A stretch of DNA of 64,000 bases from Paenibacillus_AM sp052180255 (GCF_052180255.1 NZ_CP197466.1:1302001-1366000), one strand, 5' to 3'. Numbered from the stretch's first letter, positions 1 through 8,449 are shown. The notes: generated from the sequence alone by a model not told the origin. Program-made: numbers and translations.

Positions 1-1020
1 CAGAAGGCAGAGTACGTGAAGCTGCTAGATAGCTTGAAAGAAACAGGGATCAATGCCGTGTTCGTTCAAGTTCGACCGGAGTCCGATGCGCTTTACCCGT
101 CCAAGCTTGTCCCTTGGTCCAAGTGGCTAACAGGAGTTCAAGGGAAAGATCCAGGTTATGATCCGCTTGCATTTATGGTAGAGGAGACACATAAGCGGGG
201 AATGGAATTCCATGCGTGGTTCAATCCTTTTCGTGCAAGTAATGGTAGTGATGTAAAGGAACTGGCTAGCAATCACCCTGCTAATACACATAGCGATTGG
301 ATTGTTAAAAATAGTGGCAAGCTGTATTTGAATCCTGGTATTCCAGCAGTTCGCTCACATATTATTGACACGATTATGGAAGTTGTAAAAGGGTATAACG
401 TAGATGGCGTTCACTTGGATGATTATTTTTACCCCTATGGCTCAGAAAGCTTCGATGATGCTGAGGCATTCGCTGCATTTAATACAGGTAAGATAAAAAA
501 TATCGATGATTGGCGTCGGGATAACATTAATCAATTCGTAAGAGACTTGTATCAATCCATCAAAGCAGTAAAGAAAAATGTAGAGTTCGGGATAAGCCCA
601 TTTGGTGTTTGGAAAAATCAAAGTACAGATCCAACAGGTTCGGCGACAACAGCTGGTGTGACGGCATATGATAGCCTGCGTGCTGATGTTCGGACATGGA
701 TTCGCAACGGTTGGGTGGATTATGTAGCTCCACAAGTGTATTGGAGCATCGGATTTAAGGCAGCAGCTTACGATAAACTTGTCGATTGGTGGGCAAATGA
801 AACGCGTGGGCGTGGTGTAAAACTGTACATCGGTCATGCACCATACAAGCTAGGCACGACAGAAGCGGGTTGGTCTTCTGCATCACAAATTACAGATCAA
901 CTCAATTTCAATAAAAAATACCCGGAAGTCACTGGCAGCATTTATTTTAGTGCCAAAAATTTATTAGGTAATGTGCTCGGCATTCAGGATGCGTTGAAAG
1001 CTTATTATGCATCCAAATAA
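1..1020 (+). CDS. Glycoside hydrolase-like GHL10 (DUF187/YngK-type) protein, 3' end
   Basis: The reading frame is open from the first base of the window, so the start codon and any signal peptide lie upstream; the GTG at 16 is only an internal codon. The visible 339 residues look like the TIM-barrel of the GHL10 family (PF02638, as in YngK and PelA-related proteins): an early 'FVQVRPESDALYPS', then 'HAWFNPFRAS', 'VDGVHLDDYFYPY' with paired aspartates typical of the catalytic face, 'ISPFGVWKN', and 'VDYVAPQVYWS'. Family members are secreted or cell-wall enzymes proposed to act on extracellular polysaccharide, but the substrate here cannot be read from sequence. It ends at TAA 1018-1020 and is followed at once by a strong hairpin. 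Confident on family, not on substrate. Confidence 0.8.
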   Translation, partial: QKAEYVKLLDSLKETGINAVFVQVRPESDALYPSKLVPWSKWLTGVQGKDPGYDPLAFMVEETHKRGMEFHAWFNPFRASNGSDVKELASNHPANTHSDWIVKNSGKLYLNPGIPAVRSHIIDTIMEVVKGYNVDGVHLDDYFYPYGSESFDDAEAFAAFNTGKIKNIDDWRRDNINQFVRDLYQSIKAVKKNVEFGISPFGVWKNQSTDPTGSATTAGVTAYDSLRADVRTWIRNGWVDYVAPQVYWSIGFKAAAYDKLVDWWANETRGRGVKLYIGHAPYKLGTTEAGWSSASQITDQLNFNKKYPEVTGSIYFSAKNLLGNVLGIQDALKAYYASK

Positions 1021-1025
1021 TGTAA

Positions 1026-1073
1026 AAGAAGCCTTAGAAGGGTCTAATTAAGACCTTTCTAAGGCTTCTTTCT
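1026..1073 (+). terminator. Rho-independent terminator of the GHL10 gene
   Basis: A 19-bp stem with a single mismatch (arm starting aagaagccttag, complementary arm ending taaggcttctt) and a loop of about 8 nt begins 6 nt after the stop codon. The 3' arm ends in ttctttct rather than a pure U-tract. A-rich sequence on the 5' side makes it potentially bidirectional. Confidence 0.75.
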
Positions 1074-1085
1074 ATCAAGCGTGAT

Positions 1086-1233
1086 AAAAAAGTCGAACGG
1101 AAGAGAAAAGAAGTGTCATAGGAGTGAAACGCCAGCCTTTGAAATCGTGAAAATACCACTTACTCTAATCAAATTCCACGATTTCAACAGCGGCCGGAGG
1201 CACTTCTTTTCTACGCAGTGAAACAGACTTTTT
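1086..1233 (+). repeat. Diverged copy A of a structured dispersed repeat
   Basis: The element is a nested palindrome. Outer arms aaaaagtc pair with gacttttt (1226-1233), middle arms 1104-1115 (agaaaagaagtg) pair perfectly with 1201-1212, and an inner 9-bp stem 1141-1149/1177-1185 (gaaatcgtg) closes a loop holding ctaatca. The right side carries ttcaacagcggccgg. The inner part aligns with the two copies at 37467-37793: cctttgaaat-gtg on the left, ctaatca in the loop and tttcaacagcg on the right. The outer arms differ in sequence but still pair. The right edge lies about 10 nt past the glpX stop and has T-runs on both sides, so it may also end transcripts. Confidence 0.7.
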
Positions 1234-1243
1234 GATTACGACC

Positions 1244-2206
1244 TCACATCATTTCAATTTTGCTAGGCATATAGTGGGAAGATTTAATATAACGAATTGT
1301 CTTCGTTGCAGCACGCATGACGATGGATTCAGTCTCTGCTCTTTGATTTGGCAAGAACCGAACTCCGCTTACAAAGTCACCAGGTGTAATGCCAGTTGCA
1401 GCGAAGATGACATCATCATCACCAACCATGTCTTTCATGTATAAAATTTTATGCGGATCTACAATACCCATCGCTTGGCATCTTTTATGATCTTCTTCAT
1501 CCAGGGGCATAAGTCGTCCCTGAAGTTCGCCTTCTAAGCAATATAATGCAGCTGCAGCTAAGACGCCTTCCGGGGCACCGCCAGAACCTACATACAGATC
1601 AACCCCAGATTCCTGGAATGCAGTCGCAATCGCACCCGCCACATCACCCGCACTTAATAGCTTGATGCGCACCCCTAATTCACGAAGAATCCGAATATGC
1701 TCCGCATGACGCTCGCGATCCAAGATCGAAACGGTAATATCACCAATTTCTTTATTTAAATGATATGCTGCTTTGCGAATCGTTTCGTGAAGCGGATCAT
1801 CAAGGCTTAAACGTCCTTTAAGCATTGGACCACAGGCAAGCTTTTCCATGTACATATCCGGTGCGTGTAATAGCTGTCCTTTATCTGCAATTGCAATGAC
1901 AGCGAGTGCATGATTTAGACCGTTGGCAACAAGCTCTGTACCTTCAACGGGATCTACAGCTACATCGACTTCACAGCCTTGACCGTTGCCCACTTTTTCA
2001 CCTATATAGAGCATCGGTGCTTCATCCATCTCTCCTTCGCCAATGACGACTGTCCCGTGAATGGGCACGGAATCAAACATTTTGCGCATGGCAGAAGTAG
2101 CTGCACCGTCTGCTTCATTCTTCATTCCCTTACCCATCCATCTTGCAGATGCTAATGCGGCAAGCTCCGTTACTCGAACAATTTCTAAAGACAGTTCTCT
2201 TCTCAT
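1244..2206 (-). CDS. glpX: Class II fructose-1,6-bisphosphatase
   Basis: Converts fructose-1,6-bisphosphate to fructose-6-phosphate in the cytosol, the irreversible gluconeogenic step. The 320-residue length matches GlpX. Motifs include 'GEGEMDEAPML' near residue 60 and the metal-binding 'DPVEGT' near residue 85, plus the late glycine-rich 'GSGGAPEGVLAAAA' segment. The ATG at 2206 was chosen over the longer upstream frame because a ggaggga box lies 8 nt before it and the protein then begins MRRELSLE like known GlpX. It is divergent from ppdK with a 141-bp shared promoter region holding CcpN-like boxes, so both gluconeogenic genes are probably controlled together. Identification is firm. Confidence 0.95.
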   Translation of the reverse strand: MRRELSLEIVRVTELAALASARWMGKGMKNEADGAATSAMRKMFDSVPIHGTVVIGEGEMDEAPMLYIGEKVGNGQGCEVDVAVDPVEGTELVANGLNHALAVIAIADKGQLLHAPDMYMEKLACGPMLKGRLSLDDPLHETIRKAAYHLNKEIGDITVSILDRERHAEHIRILRELGVRIKLLSAGDVAGAIATAFQESGVDLYVGSGGAPEGVLAAAALYCLEGELQGRLMPLDEEDHKRCQAMGIVDPHKILYMKDMVGDDDVIFAATGITPGDFVSGVRFLPNQRAETESIVMRAATKTIRYIKSSHYMPSKIEMM

Positions 2207-2227
2207 TTGTCTGTTCCCTCCGAATAG

Positions 2228-2317
2228 TATGTCACATATAATGATTTTAAATAAATATTGTGTCATAATTAATAATATGATATAAAATATAATCAATCAA
2301 CATAAATGTGACTCATT
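2228..2317. promoter_or_regulatory. Three CcpN-like operator boxes in the glpX–ppdK divergent region
   Basis: Three sites resemble the CcpN consensus TRTGHYATAYW as I recall it from Bacillus subtilis: 2228-2238 (tatgtcacata, 10/11), 2259-2269 (tgtgtcataat, 10/11) and 2307-2317 (tgtgactcatt, 9/11). The middle box covers the predicted glpX start point. CcpN itself is encoded 3 kb away, directly behind ppdK, which supports local control. Confidence 0.5.
2272..2300 (-). promoter_or_regulatory. Predicted sigma-A promoter of glpX
   Basis: On the minus strand, TTGATT (2295-2300) is separated by exactly 17 nt from TATTAT (2272-2277). The predicted start point near 2265 falls inside the middle CcpN-like box. 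The very AT-rich region can offer other -10 boxes, also for ppdK on the plus strand (for example TTGTGT 2258-2263 with TATAAA 2281-2286). Confidence 0.55.
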
Positions 2318-2347
2318 ATAAAAAATATTGAAGGAGTTGTCATCGTA

Positions 2348-5050
2348 ATGCGCCCAATGATACAAACTGAAACATCCCGAGTAAATTTCCGCTGGATTAT
2401 GCCTTTTGAAGAAGGAAATAGAGACCTAAAGCAGTTACTAGGCGGTAAAGGAGCAAATTTAGCTGAGATGACTCGTGCTGGATTAGCTGTACCACCTGGT
2501 TTTACAATTACAACTGAGGCTTGCCGGGCGTATTATCAAGGGAGCAATTTGCCAGAAGGCTTGTTAGAGGAATTGCAACAATCGATGACTGCGTTGGAAC
2601 AGAAAAAAGGGCAACGATTCGGTGATCCGACGGCTCCACTGCTCATCTCCGTTCGCTCTGGTTCTGTGAACTCGATGCCTGGAATGATGGACACCATCTT
2701 GAACTTGGGTCTAAATGATGAGACAGTGAAAGGACTTGCCCGTCTTAGTGGGAATGAACGTTTTGCATTAGACTGTTATCGCCGGTTTATTCAAATGTTC
2801 AGTAACGTTGTGTTCGGTGTTGAGTCGGTTTATTTTGAAAAAATATTACGTACATTGAAGCAGGAACGTAAGGTAGACACAGATCAGGAATTAACTGCCG
2901 AAGACCTTTCAGGCCTTATTGATGCTTATAAAAATACAGTCAAATCAATCGCAGGAAAAGTATTTCCCCAAGATGTACAAGAACAATTGGAACTTGCCGT
3001 TGAATCCGTATTCCGCAGTTGGAATAACAATCGTGCTGTGATCTACAGAAGGCTGCATGCAATTCCAGATGAACAGGGAACGGCTGTTAACATTCAGTCC
3101 ATGGTGTTCGGTAATTTAGGTGATGATTGTGGTACAGGCGTCTTATTCACACGCAATCCTTCTACAGGAGAGCGAAAGCTGTTCGGTGAATATTTAACGA
3201 ATGCGCAAGGGGAAGATGTGGTTGCAGGTGTACGAACACCGAAGGCAATTGCAGAAATGGAACAAGAAATGCCGGAAATTTATCAGTTGTTAAGTGACAC
3301 TGCTGCACAATTAGAAGCTCATTACCGTGATGTACAAGACATTGAGTTTACAATTGAAAAGAATCGCTTGTATATGCTGCAAACTCGAAATGCGAAACGT
3401 ACAGCGCAAGCTGCGATTAAGACAGCTGTTGATTTTGTACATGAGCAGATTATTACGAAGGAAGAAGCGATTGAACGTTTGGATACAGCGCATTTGAATC
3501 AATTGCTGCACCCTTCAATTGATCCATCGATCGCATTAGATGTATTAGCAGTTGGATTGCCTGCATCACCAGGTGCGGCTAGTGGACAAATCGTGTTTGA
3601 TGCGGATGTTGCAGAACAGTGGAGCAAGAAGCAAATGAAAGTTCTTCTTGTACGTAATGAGACCACCCCTGAAGATATTCACGGTGTCATTGCTGCACAG
3701 GGTATTTTAACAAGTCACGGTGGAATGACAAGTCATGCTGCGGTTGTTGCTCGTGGGATGGGCAAACCATGTGTGTGTGGTTGTGAGGCGATTGAGGTAG
3801 ATGACGAACAGAAGCAGCTAATGATTGGTGGACGTACGTATCAAGAAGGAGATTGGATCTCAATTGATGGCTCAACAGGACGCGTTATTGAAGGCAAAGT
3901 TGAGCTTACAGATGTGAATTTATCGGATGAATTGCTGCTCTTGCTCACTTGGGCAGATGAAATTCGTCATTTGAAAATATACGCGAATGCGGATCATCCT
4001 GAAGACGCGCGTAAAGCCCGTGAATTTGGTGCTGAAGGTATCGGTTTATGTCGGACTGAACATATGTTTTTCGGAAACGACCGACTACCGGTCGTACAGG
4101 CAATGATTCTTGCAGAAAATTTAAAAGATCGTAAAGAAGCACTAGATCGTTTGTTACCCATGCAGCAGGGAGATTTTGAAGGTTTATTCAAGGCTATGGA
4201 TGGATATCCTGTGACAGTTCGCTTACTAGATCCACCGCTTCATGAATTTTTACCGAATCTAGAAGAATTGAACGAACAGATGGCACATTTGATTCAAAAT
4301 GGAAGAGAACAATCATCTGATGCACATAAGCTGCGTCAACTCATCAAGAAAGTACGTTCACTGCATGAAGTAAATCCAATGTTAGGACAACGTGGTTGCC
4401 GCCTAGGCATTTTATATCCAGAAATTTATGACATGCAAATTCAGGCTTTATTCCAAGCTGCTGTAATCTGTATCCATAAAGGGATTGAGGTTATACCGCA
4501 CCTCATGATCCCGCTAGTTGGACATTATACAGAATTAAAATATTTCCACGGACGGATTACGAGAATGGCTCAAGAAATATTCGATGCTGCAGGCGTAAAA
4601 TGCGAATATGAAATTGGCACAATGATTGAAGTACCTCGCGCTGCACTGACTGCAGAAAAGCTCGTCCCTTATGCCGATTTCTTCTCTTACGGGACGAACG
4701 ATTTGACGCAAATGACATTTGGCTATAGTCGTGATGATGCAGAAGGTAAGTTCCTTACGTATTATGTAGATCAAAAAATATTACCGAATAATCCATTCCA
4801 AGTGCTAGACCGTGACGGAGTCGGCCAATTAGTTGAGCTTGCGACGACAAAAGGAAAAAATCTAAAACCATCGCTTCAAGCTGGAATCTGTGGCGAACAT
4901 GGTGGTGACCCCGAATCCATTATGTATTGTCAGGAAATCGGTCTGGATTACGTAAGTTGCTCGCCATACCGTGTTCCTCTTGCACGTATTGCAGCGGCAC
5001 AAGCCAAATTAGCAGCTGATCGTAGAGATTCAAATTGTAACTTGGCCTAA
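2348..5050 (+). CDS. ppdK: Pyruvate, phosphate dikinase
   Basis: Interconverts pyruvate + ATP + Pi and PEP + AMP + PPi. The 900 residues cover the N-terminal ATP-grasp domain (about 1-350), the central swivelling phosphohistidine domain with 'GGMTSHAAVVARGMGKP' (His463; the regulatory Thr461 two residues before it), and the C-terminal PEP/pyruvate barrel with 'GQRGCRLGI' and 'GICGEHGG' (catalytic Cys848). The ATG at 2348 follows aaggagttg by a slightly long spacer; Met4 is an alternative start. Directly downstream are ccpN and yqfL, the latter encoding the PPDK regulatory protein family that phosphorylates and dephosphorylates the Thr next to the catalytic His. The cluster therefore pairs an enzyme with both its transcriptional and its post-translational regulator. 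Confidence 0.97.
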   Translation: MRPMIQTETSRVNFRWIMPFEEGNRDLKQLLGGKGANLAEMTRAGLAVPPGFTITTEACRAYYQGSNLPEGLLEELQQSMTALEQKKGQRFGDPTAPLLISVRSGSVNSMPGMMDTILNLGLNDETVKGLARLSGNERFALDCYRRFIQMFSNVVFGVESVYFEKILRTLKQERKVDTDQELTAEDLSGLIDAYKNTVKSIAGKVFPQDVQEQLELAVESVFRSWNNNRAVIYRRLHAIPDEQGTAVNIQSMVFGNLGDDCGTGVLFTRNPSTGERKLFGEYLTNAQGEDVVAGVRTPKAIAEMEQEMPEIYQLLSDTAAQLEAHYRDVQDIEFTIEKNRLYMLQTRNAKRTAQAAIKTAVDFVHEQIITKEEAIERLDTAHLNQLLHPSIDPSIALDVLAVGLPASPGAASGQIVFDADVAEQWSKKQMKVLLVRNETTPEDIHGVIAAQGILTSHGGMTSHAAVVARGMGKPCVCGCEAIEVDDEQKQLMIGGRTYQEGDWISIDGSTGRVIEGKVELTDVNLSDELLLLLTWADEIRHLKIYANADHPEDARKAREFGAEGIGLCRTEHMFFGNDRLPVVQAMILAENLKDRKEALDRLLPMQQGDFEGLFKAMDGYPVTVRLLDPPLHEFLPNLEELNEQMAHLIQNGREQSSDAHKLRQLIKKVRSLHEVNPMLGQRGCRLGILYPEIYDMQIQALFQAAVICIHKGIEVIPHLMIPLVGHYTELKYFHGRITRMAQEIFDAAGVKCEYEIGTMIEVPRAALTAEKLVPYADFFSYGTNDLTQMTFGYSRDDAEGKFLTYYVDQKILPNNPFQVLDRDGVGQLVELATTKGKNLKPSLQAGICGEHGGDPESIMYCQEIGLDYVSCSPYRVPLARIAAAQAKLAADRRDSNCNLA

Positions 5051-5096
5051 TTTTTAATATAGTAGGATACAAGAAGTTAAAGTAGGAGGGATTGTT

Positions 5097-5732
5097 ATCC
5101 AACTAACCTCGCGCCAGATTAGCATTGTCAAGTTGGTTCGCGAGCAAGTTCCAATTACAGGGGAACAAATCGCTGAACAACTTGGTGTCAGCAGACCTAC
5201 AATCCGATCCGATCTGTCACTCCTCGTTATGCTTGGATATATTGACGCGAAGCCCAAAGTCGGTTATTTCCCTGCCACAACTGAGGATGTGAAACGAGAA
5301 GGTCGAAGCCATCTCTCGCAGCTAAAAGTAAAGGATGTACAGTCACTTCCTGTTATTGTTAAAGAGACCACGACCGTTAATGATGCAGTCGTTACGCTGT
5401 TTCTTGAAAATGTGGGTAGTCTGCTCGTTACCGATAGCGAAGGCATGCTGCTTGGAGTCGTATCACGAAAAGACTTGCTCAAAGTGACTTTAGGAAATTC
5501 AGGTGCGGCAACAATGCCGATTGGTCTTGCGATGACACGTGCCAACTTGATAACCGTATCACCTGAGGATGACTTGGTCGAAGCTGCTCGCAAAATTATT
5601 CACTACGAGGTTGATAGCCTGCCCGTTGTGATCAAGCATACAACGCCAGGTGGCAAAGAAAAGCTCGAAGTAATCGGAAGAATCACAAAAACGAGCATGA
5701 CCAAAATATTACTTGATTTCGTATTGGGGTAG
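5097..5732 (+). CDS. ccpN: CcpN-type gluconeogenesis repressor (HTH + CBS pair)
   Basis: N-terminal winged HTH ('ITGEQIAEQLGVSRPTIRSDL', residues about 20-45) followed by two CBS domains (about 75-205) that bind adenine nucleotides; in Bacillus this protein represses gapB and pckA under glycolytic conditions. The start is unusual. The frame is open upstream of the first canonical codon (TTG 5133), and the residues encoded there (QLTSRQISIVK) match the expected beginning of the HTH. The only good ribosome binding site, aggagg at 5084-5089, lies 7 nt before ATC 5097 and 44 nt before TTG 5133. I therefore propose ATC 5097 (or ATT 5091) as initiator. Family assignment is sure, the start is inferred. 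Confidence 0.85.
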   Translation: MQLTSRQISIVKLVREQVPITGEQIAEQLGVSRPTIRSDLSLLVMLGYIDAKPKVGYFPATTEDVKREGRSHLSQLKVKDVQSLPVIVKETTTVNDAVVTLFLENVGSLLVTDSEGMLLGVVSRKDLLKVTLGNSGAATMPIGLAMTRANLITVSPEDDLVEAARKIIHYEVDSLPVVIKHTTPGGKEKLEVIGRITKTSMTKILLDFVLG

Positions 5733-5741
5733 GGGGATCTC

Positions 5742-6542
5742 ATGCCGAAGGACCAACAAATAATAACAATATGCTCTGATTCAGTCGGTGAGACTGGCGA
5801 AGCAGTAGTCAAAGCGACAATCCGTCAGTTTAATGGTCAAAATACGCGTATTAAGCGTATCGGTCATATTAAGAATGAAGAGGAAGTCACAGCGATTATG
5901 GAACAAGTTGCAAGTGAAGGTGGTTTTGTTGCTTACACACTTGTACAGCCTGAGCTCAGAGAAATGCTTAAGCAAGAGGCGATCCGTTTAGGAATTCGAG
6001 CCGTAGATATTATGGGTCCGATGATGCAGGCGTACATCGACACATTTAACGGTGCGCCTAGCAGTAAGCCTGGTTTACTGCATCAATTAGATGAAGATTA
6101 TTTTAAACGGGTTGAAGCTATTGAGTTCACAGTAAAATGTGATGATGGCCGTGATACTGCCTCCATGCTAAAAGCTGATCTTGTATTAATCGGGATTTCG
6201 CGTACATCCAAGACCCCACTAAGTATTTTCTTAGCGCACAAGGGGTATAAAGTGGCTAATTTTCCACTCGTGCCTGAAGTGAAAATTCCAGCCGAGCTGT
6301 ACCAGGTTGACAGAGGGAAAATCGTAGGTCTTACGATGGAACCGGAATATTTACTTAAGATCCGAACGGAACGCCTAAAGACGCTTGGTCTTCCGTTTGG
6401 TTCACAATATTCTTCTTATGATCGGATACTGGAGGAAATGGATCATGCCCATTCCTTAATGAAGCAACTTCATTGTCCAATTGTTGATGTAACGAATAAA
6501 GCGATTGAAGAAACGGCCGGTATTATTATGGGTTATCTATAG
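5742..6542 (+). CDS. yqfL: PPDK regulatory protein (bifunctional kinase / pyrophosphorylase)
   Basis: A 266-residue DUF299 protein. The family uses ADP to phosphorylate a threonine of PPDK or of PEP synthase and reverses this with Pi, switching the enzyme off and on. The P-loop-like 'GISRTSKTPLS' sits near residue 150, and the N-terminal 'ICSDSVGETGEAVVKA' is typical. The ATG at 5742 follows aggggga by 5 nt and lies 9 nt after the ccpN stop, so the two are co-transcribed as in Bacillus. With ppdK in the same cluster, PPDK is the obvious target here. Confidence 0.93.
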   Translation: MPKDQQIITICSDSVGETGEAVVKATIRQFNGQNTRIKRIGHIKNEEEVTAIMEQVASEGGFVAYTLVQPELREMLKQEAIRLGIRAVDIMGPMMQAYIDTFNGAPSSKPGLLHQLDEDYFKRVEAIEFTVKCDDGRDTASMLKADLVLIGISRTSKTPLSIFLAHKGYKVANFPLVPEVKIPAELYQVDRGKIVGLTMEPEYLLKIRTERLKTLGLPFGSQYSSYDRILEEMDHAHSLMKQLHCPIVDVTNKAIEETAGIIMGYL

Positions 6543-6571
6543 TTGAAAATTGGTAAACTAAGGTGTATGAT
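6543..6571 (+). promoter_or_regulatory. Sigma-A promoter of glpD
   Basis: TTGAAA (6543-6548) and TATGAT (6566-6571) are separated by exactly 17 nt. The -35 begins directly after the yqfL stop codon. The predicted start near 6578 gives a leader of about 107 nt that contains a terminator-like hairpin. Confidence 0.75.
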
Positions 6572-6608
6572 AAAGGTTAAGTTCATATTATAAGGTCGGA
6601 GATCAAGA

Positions 6609-6664
6609 GAGACCGCAGCTGTCCATTGAATTGTTTTTCAATGGCTGGTTGCGGTTCTTTTGTT
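6609..6664 (+). promoter_or_regulatory. Leader terminator of glpD, probable GlpP antitermination target
   Basis: Between promoter and start codon the RNA can form a two-part stem: gaccgca with tgcggttc outside and a perfect ccattgaa/ttcaatgg inside, followed by ttcttttgtt. This is an intrinsic terminator placed before the gene. In Bacillus, glpD is controlled by GlpP bound to glycerol-3-P preventing such termination, and glpP lies 6 kb downstream in this window. Confidence 0.7.
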
Positions 6665-6684
6665 ATTCTCGGGAGGAGTACAAC

Positions 6685-8340
6685 ATGAGTTATTCGTTCT
6701 CAAGCTTAAATCGCAAACAAATTTTAGAGCAGTTGCAACAGGATACATATGACTTAATCGTGATAGGTGGTGGAGTGACTGGAGCTGGTATTGCGTTGGA
6801 TGGCGTGGTACGGGGGCTGAAGGTTGCACTAATCGAAATGCAGGACTTTGCTGCAGGAACGAGCAGTCGTTCTACTAAGCTTGTTCATGGTGGATTACGT
6901 TACTTGAAGCAAGGGGAGATTGGACTTGTCCGAGAAGTGGGGCGGGAGCGAGCGATCGTACATCAGAATGCACAGCATGTTGTGACTCCCGAGTGGATGC
7001 TTATGCCAATTGTAAAAGGGGGTACCTATGGAAAGTGGAGCTCGTCCATTGGTATATATATGTATGATTGGTTAGCAGGTGTGAAGAAAGAAGAACGTAG
7101 ACGCATGCTATCCAAAAAGCAGACATTAGAGAAAGAGCCGCTGCTGAGGCCAGAAGGATTACTCGGAGGTGGCTATTATGTGGAGTATCGTACGGATGAT
7201 GCTCGGCTTACGATTGAGATCATGAAAGAGGCTGTTAAGCGAGGAGCCTGCGCGATTAACTATGTAAAAGTGGAAAATTTCATCTATACAGATGGCAAAG
7301 TAACAGGCATTCAAGCTCAAGATCTTCATAAAGGCGAAAAATTAAACATCCATGCCCATAAGATCGCCAATGCAGCGGGCCCATGGGTAGACACCCTTCG
7401 TGATTTGGATCATTCAAAGACCGGGAAAAGACTGCATTTGACCAAAGGTGTACATCTCGTCTTTGATCAAAGTCGCTTCCCGCTTAAACAAGCCATTTAC
7501 TTTGACACCCCTGACAAGCGGATGATGTTCGCGATTCCGCGTGATGGTAAGACATATGTAGGAACGACTGATACGAATTTTGTAGGTGATATCGTTCATC
7601 CACGTATGACAAATAAGGATAGAGACTACATATTAAACTGTACGAACACGATGTTTCCTAGTCTTCAATTATCGACTCAAGATGTTGATTCGAGTTGGGT
7701 AGGCTTGCGTCCATTAATTCATGAAGATGGGAAGTCCCCTTCAGAGCTTTCGCGCAAGGATGAGATTTTCGAGTCATCATCAGGATTGATTACGATTGCA
7801 GGAGGGAAGTTAACGGGTTATCGCAAAATGGCAGAGCGCATCATTGATTTGGTGACTAGACAACTTTCTGTAGAAAAAGGGCAATCTTATCCGGCTTGTA
7901 GTACGGATCAAATCAAGCTGTCAGGCGGGAGTTTCACAAGCAGCTTTAGTGACTACAAGAGCAAATGGACAGAGCACGGCAAGAAGCTAGGCTTAACGCA
8001 ATTCAGAGCTGCGGAACTGGTTCAAAGATATGGAAGTAATGTTGAACATGTATTTTTGAAAATGGAGCAGCTGCAAGAAAAGGCAATTGAACTTGGCGTC
8101 GAACGTGACGTTCTGGCTGCTTTGGTATATGGAATAGAAGAAGAGATGGTCACACACCCAATTGACTTTTTAAGCCGCCGTTCAGCAGCCATTAACTTTA
8201 ATCATGAAGAGGCTTGGAAATGGTTCAAACCAACTGTTGCTTATATGGCTGAAAAGTTCGGGTGGGATGAGACGACCTCAAAGAAATATTTGTTAGAAGT
8301 TGAAGAAGCCTTCCGCTTGGCGCGTGAGGCTGTGGAGTAG
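6685..8340 (+). CDS. glpD: Aerobic glycerol-3-phosphate dehydrogenase
   Basis: FAD enzyme at the membrane that oxidises glycerol-3-phosphate to dihydroxyacetone phosphate and feeds electrons to quinone. 551 residues, usual length. The dinucleotide motif 'DLIVIGGGVTGAGIALDG' is at residues about 20-37, and 'GTSSRSTKLVHGGLRYL' is the family signature. The C-terminal about 140 residues form the DAO_C domain. The ATG at 6685 has gggagg 8 nt upstream; an 18-codon longer frame is rejected because it reads through the leader hairpin. Regulation is inferred from that hairpin. It converges with the mgtC-like gene. Confidence 0.96.
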   Translation: MSYSFSSLNRKQILEQLQQDTYDLIVIGGGVTGAGIALDGVVRGLKVALIEMQDFAAGTSSRSTKLVHGGLRYLKQGEIGLVREVGRERAIVHQNAQHVVTPEWMLMPIVKGGTYGKWSSSIGIYMYDWLAGVKKEERRRMLSKKQTLEKEPLLRPEGLLGGGYYVEYRTDDARLTIEIMKEAVKRGACAINYVKVENFIYTDGKVTGIQAQDLHKGEKLNIHAHKIANAAGPWVDTLRDLDHSKTGKRLHLTKGVHLVFDQSRFPLKQAIYFDTPDKRMMFAIPRDGKTYVGTTDTNFVGDIVHPRMTNKDRDYILNCTNTMFPSLQLSTQDVDSSWVGLRPLIHEDGKSPSELSRKDEIFESSSGLITIAGGKLTGYRKMAERIIDLVTRQLSVEKGQSYPACSTDQIKLSGGSFTSSFSDYKSKWTEHGKKLGLTQFRAAELVQRYGSNVEHVFLKMEQLQEKAIELGVERDVLAALVYGIEEEMVTHPIDFLSRRSAAINFNHEEAWKWFKPTVAYMAEKFGWDETTSKKYLLEVEEAFRLAREAVE

Positions 8341-8383
8341 ATTCAACATAGTAACTTGTAACGATAGTGATCCCTATCAGATT

Positions 8384-8431
8384 GAAAAACATCCCATTCC
8401 TCAGCTATAGAGGAGCGGGATGTTATTTTTT
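8384..8431. terminator. Bidirectional terminator between glpD and mgtC-like gene
   Basis: A stem of aacatccc...ctc with gag...gggatgtt around an agctata loop is flanked by A-rich sequence on the left and tattttttaa on the right. It can end both convergent transcripts. Confidence 0.75.
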
Positions 8432-8449
8432 AATCGGTCTATGATTCAT

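Noticed and set aside
442..837. 131-codon open frame on the minus strand
   Set aside because: It lies wholly inside the GHL10 gene in antisense, has no ribosome site and a composition unlike a real protein.
6584..6664. T-box or other aminoacyl-type riboswitch before glpD
   Set aside because: The leader has a terminator hairpin but lacks the AGGGTGGNACCGCG-like T-box sequence and is too short. GlpP antitermination fits better.
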